This document shows, one piece after another, positions 25,655 to 38,459 of a stretch of 64,000 bases of DNA. This DNA is from Heterobilharzia americana. Taxonomy: Eukaryota; Platyhelminthes; Trematoda; Strigeidida; Schistosomatidae. Position numbers and translations under genes: made by a program. A model generated the notes under the pieces. The model had not been told where the DNA came from, did not search any database, and was given only the letters and a program-made list of their open reading frames with translations. Each line of letters opens with the position of its first letter. Position 1 is the stretch's first letter. The stretch is taken from positions 115,100,741-115,164,740 of the forward strand of contig OX104127.1 in NCBI GenBank assembly GCA_944470555.2. The letters are read 5' to 3'.

Positions 25655-28600
25655 TTATGTTCATGCTTATTTCCCGCCATTTCTGAGAAAGTATTACCAA
25701 CTGATATTGGCTCTTAAATCAATATGAAATTTATACACATGATTACGAGTTTCTTTCAGAAGCTCCAGAGTATAATGACTAGCTGCGAAAAAAAAGTCAA
25801 GAAAATAAGGTTTCTTTCAAAGAACCGAACAATCTCGTTGTACACCATAACATTTCCACACAACTGATAGCTGCTACATTAATATAGTGGCCATTTGCAT
25901 ATTACAATGACTCGACAAGCTATACTAAATGCGAAGATTTTCTCCCCAAGATTTGACCATGCCAGAAAGTCTGTCAGATAGCGGTACAACAAATAGCACC
26001 CTTCTCTGCTCTGTACTTTTCCGGTGATGGAAGTGTTAGAACAATCAAGTCGAAAATCAACAATCTTAAAACGGCTATGTGACAAATCTCATGCAGATGT
26101 AGGCTCTGCCTTCATGAAGATCGTTTCTTTTTAAGTTTCAGATACCTTGCAGTCAAAAAGTAACAACCACCTGCACGCTTCTAGCAGTAAATAAAACTCA
26201 ATCAACCACAACCTAACCTCTTTTCTTTATCTCCTCCTTTGCCTTAACCTTCTGATACCAGCAGTGAGCCTCTTGCAACTTCCTCAACCTCTCACTCTGT
26301 GGCGACTGCCAACGATCCAAGCCATCGAAACACTATCCCTAGTTCACTAAAACCTAACTACGAACTTCACATTAGAGCTTACAACATCCGGACTCGGCGG
26401 CAAGTCGGACAAGAGGCATCTCTCGACAAAACTCTGGAATCTAAAGGTATGGATGTATGTTGTGTTTCTGAAATATGTATACACAATCCAAGTGTGGTTA
26501 TTCACTTGACCTCATCTGGCTATTGTAGTTAATCTTAAAAATTCATCTTACTACTGTCTGCAGATTCAATGGCTAGCTCTCGCGGACTCGTTGGTGTAGA
26601 AATAGCAACAAATTATCGAGCACAAAGTGTACTTCTCGACTGGATACCAGTTAACAGCCATCTGTGTGCTATTCAACTGAACGGATATATAGAAATTTGC
26701 AATAGTAATATAATGTTCCGTTGTTCAGTCTAAGAGACTGTTGCTATCTACCATGACGTTGTTTTCGCATTTTATTATCAGCTTCTAAAACAGCAGGTTG
26801 AAAACAACTTGAAAGTGCGCAAGAGTATATCATACGATTGTAAGACACACTCGAATGATTCAAAATACTTGAAAGAGAGAAATTAGATGAAATATTTTAG
26901 GTGGAAAAGTTTCTATAGAGGAAGATTCCAGCAGGCCACCTTTCGACAGATTCTGAAACACTTACCGGTAACCAACACTTGTCATGAAGATGGTATTCTA
27001 CTTTGTCCACAAAGAGGTGGGTATCGACGTCTGACTGTTGAAAAAAACCACAGAACAAGTATGCAAGGCTAATCAAAGCTTTCCACTCGAACTCACTAAG
27101 GCGTGTAAGGACTTACAAAGAGTTGTTGTCTGAAGCAACGACAATCAATGGTGTCCACCAGGGATGTTCATTGTCACTTCTTAACTTCGTTACATTCATT
27201 TCTTACCAGTCAAATGTAAAATTATGCTTCAGGACAGGTCTTTACTTACTTTTAACTTAAAGATAGGGAGTAAATGTGTGTCAACCACTTTACCAAATTG
27301 AAGATTTTCATTAGTCCGAATGGGTTGGTTACTGACAAAACCCCAGATAGGATTCAAAGAGCTTACTTGGTATTTGTAAACTAACGGTAGCGAGATGTCT
27401 GACTGAGTATCAGAGGACGAGTACACTGAGCTGCTCTTCCTTCTGTCCTATTACGCGACTGTAAGGTATGGCTGCTGAACAATGATGATGTGAAGAGATT
27501 AAAGGTTTTCGATCACAGATGTCTTCGTAGTATCGTTCATGCATGATGGAACCATAGTGTGAGCAACGTCGAAACCAGTCCAAGGATCCTAGGCAAGGCA
27601 AGCAATTCAGTCAATGATGCTGTGAGTTGGAATAAGGCTTGTGTGGTCAAACAAAGACGTGGTATCAGTCCCTGAAGTTCCTGACTGTTGGTATGAGCCA
27701 ACTAGAGAGGTGTAGTCAGCCTCGTTGAAGTCCCCGAGATAAGTGGAATCAATCGTTGGAGATCCTTATTGACGTTGTGGAAAATCGGTAGCAATGGTGC
27801 AGATGTACTTACTTTCTCAAGTCCTCTAATACTCGAACATCCTCACTAACATTTACTTATCGAATTCTTCCTCCCCACATACACCTTTAACGTTTTTGAT
27901 ATCACTTTTTATACTCCCTAGTTCCTTTCATTTTGGTGTGAAATGAAGCAGCTTGAACAGACCCATTTATATGCTGGGTTCTACGCTGACTATGTCTGTC
28001 TGTCTAGCTGCGACATGGATTGCGAGCTATCTACAACACAATCAGTACTTCATTATCGAATTAGATAGACACAAGGCAGACAAACGAACACAATGAATAG
28101 CTTACTTTTTGATAGGTCATGATTAACTGCACCGCTGGTAGTCCATAGAAAATAGATATGATAATCAAATACCTTGAAGTTAAACAAAAGACAAATGAAA
28201 CAATGAAAAGAAAACCTTTAGTATTAATAAACTCAGAATGGATATCTTGCTAAACTCAGGTAATTTTTGATTGAAGAAAAATGTAAAACTCATATATGTT
28301 AGTTTTTTCATACCATGCGTGATAAAATAGAAATATATGTATAAGGTACACACATTTTTCTCCAGCCATTATAGGCTAGTCAATTCATGTTTTTAAAAAC
28401 ACGAATACGCTGTGATGAACAGTTAACTTTGTCCTGAGCTATGGGTTTTTATTTCGCTGACGTTTCAATGTTATGCTGGAAATCGTCATCTGTGCATTAG
28501 ATCTTCCTTGTAACCAATAGGTCACAGGCACAAACCCGGTCCCCACCAAGTGAGATCTAAGCAGTCAACTAGTATCATCAGCTTTCATATAAGAGGTATC

Positions 28601-31600
28601 TCTGTCACTGTTTACTACACAAAGGTGGACATGGTTGGTGAGTGCATTTCTATTTTTTCGGTTCGTTTTGTGCTGTTTTATATCGGTGGAATGTGATTTC
28701 TAAAGGTAGACGAATTTATGAAGCAATGTTTGACTAAACTACAAGAAATCGATGCTCAAACAAACTTGGTCTTTAGGCGCTAGTCTTGTTCTTAGCAATC
28801 GTAAATTTAAGTAGACAAGAATTAGACATCATATAGATAACAGGCCTGATTTTGATGATTAAGAACATACGACTTATGTTTCAGAGAATAAACAAATCCT
28901 TTTTTAAAATAATTTACCTAACTCTTAAACATGACAAAACAAAATGAGTGGTTGAGATAAAGCTAAATACTACACCACTTATTCTAAGTGATGACACATA
29001 CAAATTTAACTCAGACTTTTTATGCTAAGCTTTAGCATAAACAAGATAAAAGGTTAAAGCAATTGATATTATATGCTTAAATTGAAGTTCATTTTTGACA
29101 ATTAATTTTCAACTAGTACACCAAGAAATGAAACACAAATTCATCTACTGACACTTGTACAATCAAATAAATGGGCCTTACTGCTTAGAACATTAAAATA
29201 TCGATCATCGAGTTGATCAGAAATAACTCGACTAGTGTAAGTGTTATAGTGTGGAATAAGATTACTAAGTAGCTGTGAACCGCTAAAAAGCTTTTTTCAA
29301 TCAATCGCTTTGTTTCGAAGTTTCGAGAAAAAAGACATGTGAATCAACGTGTAAGTAAGCGTCAGGTTTGCTGAAGAGACGAAAAATCAATAGGCTTTAA
29401 ATCTAGTAGGCCTGGAAATAGCCAAGGTTATGGTAATACATATAAACCTTGTAATTTGTATATAATATTGACGTCGACGCTGTAAACACACCTTCTGTTA
29501 TTTATTACCACCTTTCCCATTACGGAGAAACTGAACGACCATTAAGAGTGGAATCCAAAGGTATTTGTACAAGCGCCTTCATATATAGCAGTCCGCACAC
29601 ATATACAGTTTAGGCTATACCAGTTCGCTGTAAAGACATCAAAGTAAGTATCATTCATAACTCAATAAACATGAGTAACACATTCCCTTTCTAGCTTAAA
29701 ATTATCTTTCGCACCTGTTTGAATTACTGTCATTTTCATTTAAGATCGTAAAAGGAGTAATCAAAATCTAATCAGTGTGAACAATGCAGGTGTGATTTAA
29801 AACTTGGTCAACACTTAGAATAGGTAAATAATAAACGTGAATTGGCGGTGTGAACAACAATAGCGAGTAATGAGGGTTATCTTCATAACTGCTAGAGGAT
29901 ATGTATATTAGATAGTCTTCCACAAACTCTGAAGCACAAAAAAAAAGCCCAAGTGCCTCAAATATATTCTGTATCTATTTAAATGAAGGGAATATTTCTC
30001 CAAGTAGATCAATATCGTTTATACAAAACAGCCCCAGATACATAAATCATGTTATTGAGAGCTTGCTACTCAATTCAATGTATGTGGGAACTATGAATAC
30101 TTCTGATCAAGAAATAAAGGTACAAAATGTATGGTGCTCTTCTTTTCTTTAAAATGAGAAGTAATGAATCAACAACTTGCTCGTACGTGTCATTTGGCAA
30201 AATTTAATGAATTCAGAGCACTCACGACAAGATTTTACCTAATGCGTTTCCTGTATCAATTATTTGTCACTAGATCGCATAGAAACGTATGACGAAGTGT
30301 AGGACACTGTTGCTAAAACTATCCATGGGCCAACTGAAACACTTTTAAGAAGATTAACTTCATATGGTTGAAAACCTTTAACAGATTTTTCGTTCGACTA
30401 ACAAACTGTTTCACTGATACCAATAATCCTGTTGCCAGTGGCTTGTAGTACCTGTAACAATCTCCGATGAGTACCAAACGCATTTTGGCTGAGAGCTACG
30501 ATCATCACCATTGTAAATTCTTCATTAGACTTCGGGCAGTTTCCTACATAAAGGACTTACGGGCTATAGATCTAAGAACCCAAGTGATTTTTTGCTCTAG
30601 GATACTTAAAAGCACTTCAACCATCATTGAAAATCAAGGTTAGACATGGTTGGGTGTTCCATATGTAAGAAAAAGAAATTCAGCTTTGGAAACTTAACCC
30701 TTTTCTCTTAGTGCAAAACAAACATAGGAAATGAAAGTAGTGAAAAATAATCTTGTCAAACAGATCGACTAATGCGAAATCATATGAGTAGGTATGGATA
30801 CTAATCGAATCTCATTGTGTATGAGCATGAACAATTAAATTTGTTCTCCGCAAAAAACAACGAAGATTCAATGGTTCGACAGAAACCACTCATATGATAG
30901 AGATCACACAATCTCGTTCTATGTTAAGGTTTCCCTCAAAAAAGGCTCCTTTAGTGAATCCAGAAGAAGTGGATTATTGTTGTCCCATATTATAAGAATA
31001 TCTGAAATGTACAGTTTTCAAATACCATCATCACACTTTACAAGATACAAATGAAAATCCATAAGATAAAAATTGTCGTTATAACAAGATTCAATCAGCC
31101 AATGGTTTAAACATGCATCGCTTTAAAATATTTAAAAGTACAAACAAATTCTTACCAGAAGTATAATAAGTATTTTCTATTTAGTGTTCCGTAACGCTTT
31201 CTGGATAAATCTGATACGTATAACAAAACCTGATAACAAAAACGTTCGAAAAAATAATAACAGTGTTGAATATTACAATGAAGTATATACTATCTACTAT
31301 TTAAGTTGGAGATTAAAATGATTTAACATAAAACACAATATGTGCTCCATGATGCTTTATTAATAAACGATATACGATTTCCAATAAAAAAAATTGTATT
31401 ACTGATTTAAATCTCTAAGAAGTTTGTGGATTGTAGGGTCAATAAATTTATCATAGATATATAGGTAATGAATATTGATACAAAATGATAAATTTTCAAT
31501 TTTAGTGCCATTTCGAACAAAGCTAACACCTGTAATTGCATCAATAGTTGGGTTTTTTCTCTCTTAATTCTTATACTTTGTAATACTAAAGGTGATCCAT

Positions 31601-34600
31601 AGATTAACAATTGGACTTTGTGAGATAACTATTGGTTTACGGATTAGTCTTTATATCACAAGAAGTAATGAATTCTGTAAAATGATGTAACCAATTTCAC
31701 ATATAAACTAGATTGCCCAGTGGAAGCATCACTTTCTTCAGTTATTCATGGTTCGATATTACCTTCTTTGATTATTCCAGTCTTCAAGAAAGGCGAGAAG
31801 TTGTTTTGTGATAACCACAGAGGAATCAGCCTGACGAATATAGTGTCCAAGATCCTAGGTTCTATAATTCTTCGACGCCTGAGTGGAGCTCGGTAACAGC
31901 AAGCCTGAGAAAACCAGGCAGACTTTAGACCCGGCTGCGGGTGTATCTACCAATTATTCGCACTGAGCCAGGTTCCGGAATAAAGGGACACTTCTCGACC
32001 TGAGGCGGCATTCGACTCCACTGATCGAGAAGTCTTATAGCAATGTCTCTCACTGAAAGGCGTGCTGACTAAGCATATCACCTTACTGAAGGCTGTCTAC
32101 TCGAAAACTTGTGAGCGTGGCCTATGGTGAGATGTCTAGGGGAGCTGTACTCATCGACCGGTGCCCCTCAAGAATGATCACTCTCCATTCTTATTCAATT
32201 TTAGATATAGATATAGATATTCTTGTAGAGGTCTACCTCTCGTCACCTGACTACACACCTTGATCTAATCCCGGGAGAATTTTCGTTACATCTAGAATAC
32301 GCAGATGACATAGTCAGTCCTATTACATGAAGACGCTGACAACATGCAGAGTCTTCTGCACACTTTGAGTGACAATTTGAGAATGTTTGGGATGCATTTC
32401 TCACCACCCAAATGTAAATTGTTGCTCCACGATTGGTCTTCAATGGTACCCCGGTTAACAATAGAGAGTGTAGTGGTTGATTGTGTCGATCACTTCAATT
32501 ACATGGGAAGTAGGATCAACCTTACCCTAGTGGCTCAGTGGCCGATGAAATCTCGGCACGGATACAAAAGGCTCGACTGGCTTTCGCCAACTTACGCCAC
32601 CTGTGGCGCCACCGCCGTGATATCCAACTATCTATTAAGGGTCACGTGTACTTCACAGCACTCCGCTCTGTTCTACTTTATGGCTGTGAAACATGACCAT
32701 TGAAGGTGGAAAACATGAGAAGGCTTCAATTGTTTCACCACCGTCGCCTTCGTAGTATAGGCCTCCGTATTCCGTGGTGTCACCACTTGAGTAATATAGA
32801 AGTCAGGAGTAGAGTTTTAGGAGGAAGAGATAAGTCGGTTGACACAATTGTGAACCTACATCGACCGAGATAGTTGGGACATATTACGTATGCTTAGTCG
32901 CCGTCTGCCTCGTCATATAATGTTGGCTGAAGTAGGTTCAGGCTGTAAAAAGGCTCGAGGCAACCAGACTAAAACATAGCATCAATGTATGAAGTCTTCG
33001 ACTGTTGGTTTGAGCAATGTAGGGCGATGCAAAGTAGTCGGTTGGAGGCTCTAGGTGACATGGCTGAGAACAGATGTCAGTGGCGCAGATGTATACAAAT
33101 ATTATCCTCATCTTAACGTTACACCGAATCTCACAAATTTCTCATTCTTCCTTTCTCTCCTTTAGTACTTTATATTTTTTGACTGAATTTTCTTTTCTTC
33201 ATCTCCCACTTCACTGCCTTTTTACTTTATGTGGTGATATAAAGTGTGGCAACTCGGACCGTTACGCAGTAATGCCTGGTCCTATGTTGATTTGGAGGAT
33301 CACCTTCTTTGAAAGCCTTCTGTTGAGAAAGTGAACATAGATACAACCTAAATGATGGGCTAATATTCAAATGGTTGGTTTGCGAAAAACGATTGATTTT
33401 AAGCCTCAAATCAACTGAAGACACTGTGGAATAATCGAAGCAGTGAACAGCTATTTAGTCGCATATTTTTGTTCCTGAGAAACCTACACCCAGGTTTGCG
33501 TCGGGGGACGGATTCCAAGACTATCAGTTCTCGGAGAAAAAACATTACTATTCGGTCACTGATTTACAGTTTTCGGTTTCTCTTTATTTGAGATATACCA
33601 CAATAATCATCCAATATAACTGGTGATTATTTGTCACCAGCCCAACTAAGTTGACTCTAAAAGTTACAGCTAAGAATCAGAAGCAGATGGCAAGTACCGC
33701 CAAATCTTCAGCTGATAATAATCTGTGATGGGTTGATAATTATAAACACAAACTTTTCAGTTGCTTATCACCAAATTTGGGTAAAGTACGAGCATTTGAC
33801 AGTGGGGTAGATAGTCTAAAGTCATGCAAAACAAAATTGAAAAAGCAGGAGAGAAATTGAACAAAGCCACCAAACCTCAGTATTACACTAGAAATAATCA
33901 GATAAACGGCAGTCTTACTTCACTGTACCTACGCATACGCTCTAAACTTTCGCATGCAACATTTTAATCTTGTTCAGAACTAAATTACACAGACAACATA
34001 AATACTTCTTAGGAGTGTACGAACAAAATTACACCACTTTTTAACTGGGATAAATAAATTCCCCATAGTGTTTGAAAACAGGTGCAAGCAATTGGGACCA
34101 GTGAGTATACATTTTATGCATTTCGGAGTTGTACCACACACCTAAATTACATAAAAGCTGGTGTGTAACTCCACCTATAAAATCCACAGGTCAATGCTTA
34201 TATAAATAAAGTACACCACAGCATTAGCACAGTAAATAACTACAGACTTGTTTTTGAAAACTGCGGATGTCAACCAAACTGAATGATGTGAGAAGACTGA
34301 TTCCAGATGGTTCTGAACCACGATGAAGGCAGAAAGTAGCTTAAATATAAGTTGATCAAGAGTCTTCGCAGCGGTGTTTAGCGATAACGAGAGAAATAGA
34401 GAAGGCAACAGCGTTGGGTAACCCTCGATAACTGTTTAAGTTTACTATGAACACCAGCAAGAAGATGATAGTGGGTGAAACCATCACTGAAAAGGATGGG
34501 ACGTTGACAACCCACTATGACAGCCGGCTAGAACGTTAGCCAGAACACTGAAGCACAGTTGAAATAGCCCTTAGCAATGCCCCAGTTGTCAAACATCCAG

Positions 34601-37600
34601 CTTGAACCTGAATGAGATATGAATTTCGGTCCTCCAACTCCCCGTGAAGTTCAGAAAACGGACTTGAACTTGAAACGGTGCAAACCAGCAAGACCTGATA
34701 GTTTCAAGGACGGAAGTAGGAAATTGCTGATAAGAGTGAGGCAGGTACTAGGTAGTGCATGGGAATCAGAATATTGTGTCCTAGATCTTAGGGTTCACAT
34801 AGTTATCCGATGTCTAACTGAAACTCGAGAAAACCAGGGAGGTTTCAGATACAGCTGGACGAGGGTACATCAACCACATACTAATGGACACAACCTTCAG
34901 TACGTCTGACTTAACAGGGATAGATCTGCTCCCTGGAGGTCATCTGGTAAACCTGGAGTATGAAGGCAATATTGTCCTGCTAGGTGAAGACGCTAAAGAA
35001 ATGCAGTCTTGTGAACGCGTTGAGCGGAAATCTGAATATGTTTGGCATGCATTTCGCTAGAACCTGTCAAATGTTAAGCGATGTTTCAAGACTGGCGTGC
35101 TGCACGTACTCCTAGTTTAATGATAGGGAATGGAAACTGTCGATCACTTTACTTACTTATGGAGTTACCTCAGCACGAACGGATTGTTTGTTGACAAAAT
35201 CTCACCTCGGATGCATAAGCCCCGTTTGGTTTTGGCCAACATGGGTCACCTGTGGCGAGATATCAGATAACCTGTTAAACGATGAGTACTGCGCTGTAGT
35301 TCGTTTGTATTGTTGTGATACACATTTGTGAGACGAGGCCGTTAAAAGTAGAAGACAAGAAGTGGTTACAAGGTTTCGGTCACACATATCTTCCTTGCAT
35401 TGATGGCGTGCTCATGGTGGAATCACCGTGGGAGCAATGTTGAGTTCAGGCGAAAGATACTAGGTGAGATATCCAAGTCAATTGATGAGGTTGTAAAGTT
35501 AAGTCGAATGTGATCGCTTGGACATGTACTGCGCATGCCGAGTCACTGCATACCTTGACGCACTATGCTGGAGGAAGTCGGAATAGGCTGTAAGAGGGTT
35601 CAGGGTGGCCAGACAAAGACCTAGCATCAGTCAGTGAAGTCTCTGACTGTCGCTGTGAGCCATGTGGGGAGAAGCAGACTACTCGGTTGGGGTCTCCGAG
35701 ATGAAAGACATCGGTGGTTAAAAACTCTTGGTAGCATAGCTGAAAATCGGTCACTCCTTGACATCTTCTAAACCTTGAATATTTGCACTAAACTTTATCT
35801 TCAAATTGTTTATCCTCTCGCATAACTTTGTCTTCTTTTATATAAGTCTTTTTCCATCCACCTATTTTTTGTGTACTACTGTGAAGTGTGGAAACATGAG
35901 CCGATGGAACTGTGTGCGCGGTCCTACCTTGATTTCATCAGTCAGTGAGAACTGTGATAGCTTCATTGTTTTTTACGGATGCAGTAAGATATATGACCAA
36001 AATCTTTTCTTGTAAAGCATTACCTTTAATCTAAATTACATATTAGTTTCCTCAAACAACAATGACAGAGGAAAAAAATAAGGCTAGATTTCTTGGAAAG
36101 AAATAGACTATTAGCTACAGCTAGAATATAGCAGCTAGTCAGTAGGATTTACTACGCAGTGAACTTCAAATAATTGAGTAATTAGCAACAAATTTCTTAC
36201 TGGAGGAAATATACTCATAAATTTAATTATGTAGCAGTTACACTTATATTGAACTCGATATGCTAGTAAAACACTGATGCTAGGAGCTATCTTCTCATGC
36301 TAAATCATTAATAAAGGGAAACAATATAACAATTAAAGGCAACTGGAAAACTTACATCCATCTTGTACATTGGGGTAAACTCTGAACCTATATCTGCCGG
36401 TTCATCAGTAAGGCTAGTGCTTGCATTATCATAGGAGTTTCTTTGATTTCTGGCGTTATTATTACTATTATTGCAATTATGTATGTTGTCACTGGAGCTC
36501 ATAGCAATTGGTTGATGAGATACACTAGTAGTTTCTTGACCAATCATTTTAGAATATGCTAAATTTGCTGGTATTATCCTCCTATCTGAACTAGCTGTAC
36601 CTGTGAAATATTTCTTTTGTTTTTTTGACTCGATCTCATTACTGCCAGCATCATCATCTTCATCAGTTGAACTGAACCAGCCATGAAAGCCTTGTGTCTC
36701 AGCCAACGGTGTTTGGTGAGTTGAAGAAGTACGGCAATAAAGATTAGATTCAACTGAATTAGTTAATGTAATACTCTGATAATCTTGTGGTAGACTTAAT
36801 ATCTGATGGTGTATACCAGTATGAGATGGTCTAAAGATATTCAGACTGTTTGAAGAAATTCGTGATACAGTTGGTGGATTTGTTGTATTTGGAGTTTTTT
36901 TATGTTTTGAAAATTTGTTTTCTTTTTTGATACTTTCCAATGGGGTTTTTGACGGACTGTAAACAACTGGATTATCGTAGGATACTGTAGAAGAAAAAGA
37001 ACAATTAATAATTAATACTCAAATCACTTTTGTAAAGAGAAAAACACAGCAAAGCCAAAAATTAGCAAATTGATAACATAGAGCATGCACACACATAACA
37101 GGAAACAATGAACAGTACTGAACAAATAGGATAGAAAGGAACAACCAGAAGGAATGAGGGGTACCAGTGAAAATATCAATAACGAATAAAGCAGCTAGTA
37201 ATGAACAAATGACAACGAATAAACAAAAACAAGGGAAAATATGTGTTTGATTAACTATGAAGAATTAGTGTTTTTGTAGAAGAGAGGGCAGGGGTCACTC
37301 AGTTACCTGTTTCGACAGGAATGGATTGAGTTTGTGAACTATTACTAATAAGATTATGTTGAATATTATTATTTGAAGTCAGTGTACTCCCATAATCATA
37401 TCTACGCCTTCTATTAACCAAAATAGCTGGTGTTTGCGGAGTTGTTGAACAAGTCGCTGTTGGTACTGCCGTAGGTGATGTAGAGGTTGTCATGAGATGG
37501 GACACGTTAGAATTCTGTGAACGGACAGAATGTGCAGTTGGACAATTTGAGCCATAATCAAAATTTATCGTCGCCTCTAAGAGCATGTAAAGAACAAGAA

Positions 37601-38380
37601 TTATGGGAATATGGAAGAGGAAATATTGAAAACATGCACAGAAAGTATCAGTAATACATAAAAATCTTTTTTATGCCTAGGAAAAAAAAGAGAACTATAT
37701 ACTTATATCCAAGCTGTTAATTAAAATGATTTAATTGTACTAGGTAGGAGTGCTATACTGAAAAAATATGGTTAAATTGTCATAGCTCTGCTAAGAGTTG
37801 AGTTAACATACTTTTCTCACTGACGTTAATAATGCGTAACTCAGTTGCATTGATTCAGTTTGCTACACTTACAACAGAATTTTTAGAAAATACACAAGCG
37901 AATGAGACGGAGATTATAGAAATCCACGTGGAGACGTGGAACCAGTGACAATCATAGTTGCACCGCGTCATCACAGTATACTAAGATACGTTCAGGATCC
38001 GTTTATTTTTAAATTACTATAGAATCTTTTGCTGCACTGTATACCAGCTGTTCAATCGACACCACAACAGGAACTTATGAATATTGTTCACGTGCTCTGC
38101 ATTCAGCATGTGACAAAACTTACCATAGCGAGTGCAATGATTTGGAAAAGATGAGTAAATAGTCTTCAACACTATACTGTTAATATTCCTATGAGATGTG
38201 TGTATATATTTATTTGCAATACTCAAAACATAATCCTATCAATAAAAGAATATACTGGATCAAAGAAGTATTCAGTGTTAAAGACTTCCACGAGATAGCT
38301 CTATTGACTGAGTTGTAGGATGAATTTACCCCAGGATTACAGTTTTTGCTGCAACGATACATTCTTGATCCTAAAATTGT

Positions 38381-38459
<79 letters not shown>

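Noticed and set aside
28421..28510. Functional hammerhead ribozyme
   Set aside because: The core begins CAGATGA instead of CTGATGA and the stems do not pair; kept only as a Penelope-like repeat remnant.
34175..34408. Minus-strand hydrophobic frame as a missing SID-1 helix exon
   Set aside because: No acceptor/donor in phase, and the protein is already continuous from 36.4 to 31.2 kb.
36308..36940. Stand-alone 210-codon Asn/Ser-rich gene
   Set aside because: Acceptor, donor and phases on both sides show it is an internal SID-1 exon (36356-36984).
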